Assembly (NCBI RefSeq): GCF_006965545.2
Contig: NZ_CP041372.2
Span: forward strand, 806,001 to 870,000
Reading direction: 5' to 3'
From: Paenalkalicoccus suaedae
GTDB taxonomy: Bacteria > Bacillota > Bacilli > Bacillales > Salisediminibacteriaceae
Length of the DNA stretch: 64,000 nucleotides
The notes under the pieces are model-generated. The model saw only the letters and a list, made by a program, of their open reading frames with translations, did no database searches and was not told where the DNA came from. Made by a program: the position numbers and the translations under genes. This document shows positions 61,431 through 64,000 of the stretch, piece by piece. The stretch's first letter is position 1; each line of letters opens with the position of its first letter.

Positions 61431-63386
61431 TTGGCCCAGAGCTATCTATCAAGGATCTATCAAGCATGGAAAAAAAACGAGGTGGGGGAAGCAATGGAAG
61501 TGAGGAAAGAGAGTCGCCATATTTGTATTATTGCAAGTGCAGACTATCTTTTAAAAATAGTGTCGTTTTATGAATCGTTGATGAAGCACTCGCCGACCAT
61601 GACGGTTTGGATTTGCTGTATTGATGATAAGGCGTATCAAGCACTGAAAAAAATTGCTCTTAAAAATGCGATTTATTTTATGGTGGACGATTTGAAGGAT
61701 GAAGAGCTTCTAGCTACTCGTAAGTCGAGAAGTATTAGTGAGTTCTGCTGGACGCTTAAAGCACCTCTAATGCTGTATATCTTAGAAAGCTTTGATGTGG
61801 ACGAAATTCTTTACTGCGATGGCGATATGGCGTTCTTTAGTGATGCTGAGCAAATTTTTAGTGAATGGAATAACGCATCTGTATATTTAACTCCACAACG
61901 AGATTTAGATTGGGTAGAAGCAAAGTACGGAAAGTATCAAGCGGGACTTATTGGTTTTAAAGACGATGAGGAAGGTAAAAAGGCCTTACGATGGTGGAGG
62001 AAGGAATGTATTGCTTTTTGTCAAAAGGAACCACAGGACGGGAAGTTTGGTGACCAAAAATATTTAGATGAATTTCCGACGAGGTTTTCGAACATTCGAA
62101 TCTCCTCTCACTTAGGTATTAATGCTGCACCATGGAACTGCGTCTATAATAATCATTATCCTATTAAAGAAAGCGGGCAAGACGTTTATATAAAAAATGA
62201 TCGTCTTGTATCCTTTCATTTTGCCTGTATGTCGATTTATAACGAGAGAGAGTTTGATCTTTGGATGCTAAATAAAATTGACATTCCTGCTGTGATCAAA
62301 AGTACGATCTACACGCCTTACTTCTTTCAAATTCAAGACGTTATTTCCCTGATAGAAAAAAAGGGGGTCAACGCTCAGGACTACTATAGTCAGGGCGCTG
62401 TTACAGAAGCGAAAACTTACTATAAGTTTACGCCTTTTAGACGAAGCATTGATCAACACCATAGCTTTTACTGCTTTGCTACTATAGTTAGTAAAGAATA
62501 CTTGAGTCGCTCCGTAGCTCTATATGAGTCGATAAAAAAACACACGACAAGCTTTCAATTATTCGTTTGTGCGATGGACGAAGAATCACATGCAGCGTGG
62601 AAAAAGCTTGCGGGGGATCATATTACGCTCATTCACGATACCGAGGTCGGAGCAAAGCTTTTACCTGATCAAACAATGCAGGAGCGCTGCTGGTCGATGA
62701 AACCAGCTTTGTGTACGTACATTTTGGATAAATTTGGTGAAGTTGACCATATAGTCTATTGTGATGCCGACCTCTACTTCCATAAGCATCCTAAAATAGT
62801 CTTTGAAGAGTGGTCGACATATTCTATCTTTATGTGTCGCCAACGTAGCACGCGTGATGTAGAAAATAAATACGGTATTTATCAAGCAGGTATGCTTGGA
62901 TTTAAGAATGAATCAAATAGTAGAACAATGCTCGCCTGGTGGAAGGCACGCTGTGAAGAATGGTGCTATAACGACTTTAGTGATCATCGTAAGTGGGGAG
63001 ATCAAAAGTATCTTACAACAATTCCGAACACGTTCTCGAATATAAAATTGATTGAGCATAAAGGTGTAAACGCAGCCCCATGGAATATTGTCATGAATAC
63101 AGAGTTATTTCCTACATGGATGGATGGCGATGGGACTGTAAAAATGGATGGGGTTGAAGTCATTTGTTATCACTATGGTAGCGTCCGCTTTTGTGATAAA
63201 AACTCTGCAGATATATGGACGTTAGAAGAACTTGATTTCCCAGATGCTGTTAAGGAGGGTTTGTATAAGCCTTATTTAAGGCATGTGGCTGAAATAAGAG
63301 ATCGTTTAGAAAAGACGCAACAAGTAAAGCCTTATGAGTTAAAAGTGTGTCATGACAAGCCAAAGAATTTATACACATTTAAGTAA
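61431..63386 (+). CDS. Protein with two tandem glycosyltransferase-like (GT-A) domains, 651 aa
   Basis: Two homologous halves (about residues 27-300 and 345-615) each have a nucleotide-sugar strand order with DxD (YCDGD in the first, YCDAD in the second), a W(S/T)(L/M)K segment, YGxYQAGxxGFK and GDQKYLxxxPxxFSNI...GxNAAPWN. Both DxD copies are intact, so both may be active. It starts at TTG after AAGGAGGG. It has no signal peptide or TM segment. It may transfer the CDP-linked sugar made by the divergent operon to a surface polymer or protein. Confidence 0.82.
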   Translation: MAQSYLSRIYQAWKKNEVGEAMEVRKESRHICIIASADYLLKIVSFYESLMKHSPTMTVWICCIDDKAYQALKKIALKNAIYFMVDDLKDEELLATRKSRSISEFCWTLKAPLMLYILESFDVDEILYCDGDMAFFSDAEQIFSEWNNASVYLTPQRDLDWVEAKYGKYQAGLIGFKDDEEGKKALRWWRKECIAFCQKEPQDGKFGDQKYLDEFPTRFSNIRISSHLGINAAPWNCVYNNHYPIKESGQDVYIKNDRLVSFHFACMSIYNEREFDLWMLNKIDIPAVIKSTIYTPYFFQIQDVISLIEKKGVNAQDYYSQGAVTEAKTYYKFTPFRRSIDQHHSFYCFATIVSKEYLSRSVALYESIKKHTTSFQLFVCAMDEESHAAWKKLAGDHITLIHDTEVGAKLLPDQTMQERCWSMKPALCTYILDKFGEVDHIVYCDADLYFHKHPKIVFEEWSTYSIFMCRQRSTRDVENKYGIYQAGMLGFKNESNSRTMLAWWKARCEEWCYNDFSDHRKWGDQKYLTTIPNTFSNIKLIEHKGVNAAPWNIVMNTELFPTWMDGDGTVKMDGVEVICYHYGSVRFCDKNSADIWTLEELDFPDAVKEGLYKPYLRHVAEIRDRLEKTQQVKPYELKVCHDKPKNLYTFK

Positions 63387-63420
63387 AAACAGGGGCCGTA
63401 TCACGGCCTCTGTTTTTACT
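63386..63420. terminator. Bidirectional rho-independent terminator
   Basis: AAAACAG-GGCCGT pairs with ACGGCC-CTGTTTT around 63388-63417, with T runs on both sides. It lies between the convergent glycosyltransferase and chemoreceptor genes. Confidence 0.88.
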
Positions 63421-63428
63421 ATGTAAGC

Positions 63429-64000
63429 TTACACTTTAAAAACGTGTATACTCGCGGAAAGTTGTTTAGCCATCTCCTCGATGTCAGAAGCATGATGTTT
63501 AACCGTACTTGCTGAGGCGGCCTGTTGTTGTGCTGAAGCTGACACTTCTTCGGTAGCAGCGGCAGATTGTTCAATAATTGCAGAAATTTCTTGAATAGAT
63601 GCTCTGGCTTCATTTGAAAGTGATTCTAATTGATTTAGAAGCAACACTGTCTCGTTAGAAGCCTGTTCATTCCGTTTTGCATCGGTCACGACTTGTGTTA
63701 ACACTTTTTCCCCAGTCTCAATTAAAGTAAGCTGCTGTGTAACTTCTTTTACGCGAGAATCCATTGCGAGTGAGGTGGACTTAGTATCGTGCTGCATCTC
63801 ATCTATCAAACTAGTAATTTGCTTTGCTGCATAATTGGATTCTTCAGCAAGTTTTCTCACCTCATTTGCTACAACGGAGAAGCCTTTGCCGTGTTCTCCT
63901 GCGCGGGCTGCTTCTATCGATGCATTAAGGGCAAGTAAATTTGTTTGATCTGCAATTGACGTGATAGATGCTACGAATTGTCCAATGCTATCTGATCGCT
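63429..64000 (-). CDS. Methyl-accepting chemotaxis protein, C-terminal signalling domain (5' end outside window)
   Basis: The frame is open to the window edge. It contains the highly conserved MCP hairpin tip ([22 protein letters not shown]...FAVVA-type segment at about 63870-63960), followed by the long C-terminal coiled coil with Ala/Gln/Ser heptads and the usual [19 protein letters not shown] methylation helix. It would signal to CheA/CheW. The sensor part is outside the window. Confidence 0.95.
   Translation of the reverse strand, partial: RSDSIGQFVASITSIADQTNLLALNASIEAARAGEHGKGFSVVANEVRKLAEESNYAAKQITSLIDEMQHDTKSTSLAMDSRVKEVTQQLTLIETGEKVLTQVVTDAKRNEQASNETVLLLNQLESLSNEARASIQEISAIIEQSAAATEEVSASAQQQAASASTVKHHASDIEEMAKQLSASIHVFKV

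Overview
The window looks like a chromosome segment of a low-GC, Gram-positive, endospore-forming Bacillaceae bacterium. I would guess the Alkalihalobacillus/Shouchella group, but the genus is an inference. The evidence is strong AGGAGG-type ribosome-binding sites, Bacillus-type lipoboxes, a ddl-murF pair, a RelP/YwaC-type alarmone synthetase, a DUF1540 protein, a LicT/RAT-controlled beta-glucoside operon with cre sites, and a YfiJKLMN/LnrJKLMN-like locus. No rRNA, tRNA, CRISPR or prophage genes were seen. One IS256-family element is present.

Layout. 0-14 kb: the end of an AAA ATPase, a DUF1540 gene with a TTG start, a hydrolase, several lipoproteins, small membrane proteins, a CPA1-type Na+/H+ antiporter, a TraB-like lipoprotein, a methyltransferase, an AraC regulator, a nucleotidyltransferase and paralogous pairs of small membrane proteins and lipoproteins. 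14-23 kb: an MDR oxidoreductase, a secreted YHYH/copper-amine-oxidase-N protein, and a minus-strand operon of an AbgT transporter, three M20 amidohydrolases and a three-part regulator. 23-28 kb: a six-repeat lipoprotein broken by an in-frame TAA, then the IS256 element. 28-38 kb: TetR divergent from an MMPL/YhgE-like pair, an MFS pump behind a leader peptide and RBS-masking hairpin, an Rrf2-thioredoxin-reductase-like pair and an aldo/keto reductase. 38-45 kb: a two-component system and ABC exporter resembling linearmycin-resistance loci, then RelP. 45-51 kb: cupin, GNAT, diguanylate cyclase, Ddl, MurF and DUF4870. 51-58 kb: a beta-glucoside PTS and two 6-phospho-beta-glucosidases behind two apparent RAT/terminator modules, with convergent licT carrying its own RAT/terminator. 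58-63 kb: CDP-sugar genes divergent from a double-glycosyltransferase protein. The window ends inside a chemoreceptor gene.

The most unusual feature is intergenic. At least thirteen noncoding regions carry short tandem arrays whose sequence differs from locus to locus but whose period is nearly always 21 bp (20 or 20/30 bp in two loci), about two DNA helical turns. Each unit has a conserved 6-10 bp core, such as GTGCTAAATT, GGTCAATA, TGCAAACG, GTGATAAC or GAACATAA, and a degenerate purine-rich remainder. Three arrays of one family end in the same 75-bp tail, which holds a ribosome-binding site, GTG-ATG and a fixed-spacing TGCGCG/CGCGCA pair. One array is interrupted by a 54-bp perfect-hairpin insertion with an 8-bp target duplication; removing it restores the 21-bp phase exactly. 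Two larger palindrome-ended elements (32.9 and 40.5 kb) and a third GC-rich structured element (51.3 kb) are also present. I know of no description of these arrays, but I could not search for one.

Some genes have odd starts or breaks: two small membrane-protein genes have an ideal RBS but ATT where ATG is expected, the MMPL gene lacks an in-frame start, and the repeat lipoprotein has a nonsense codon. These could be sequencing errors, decay or real non-canonical expression.
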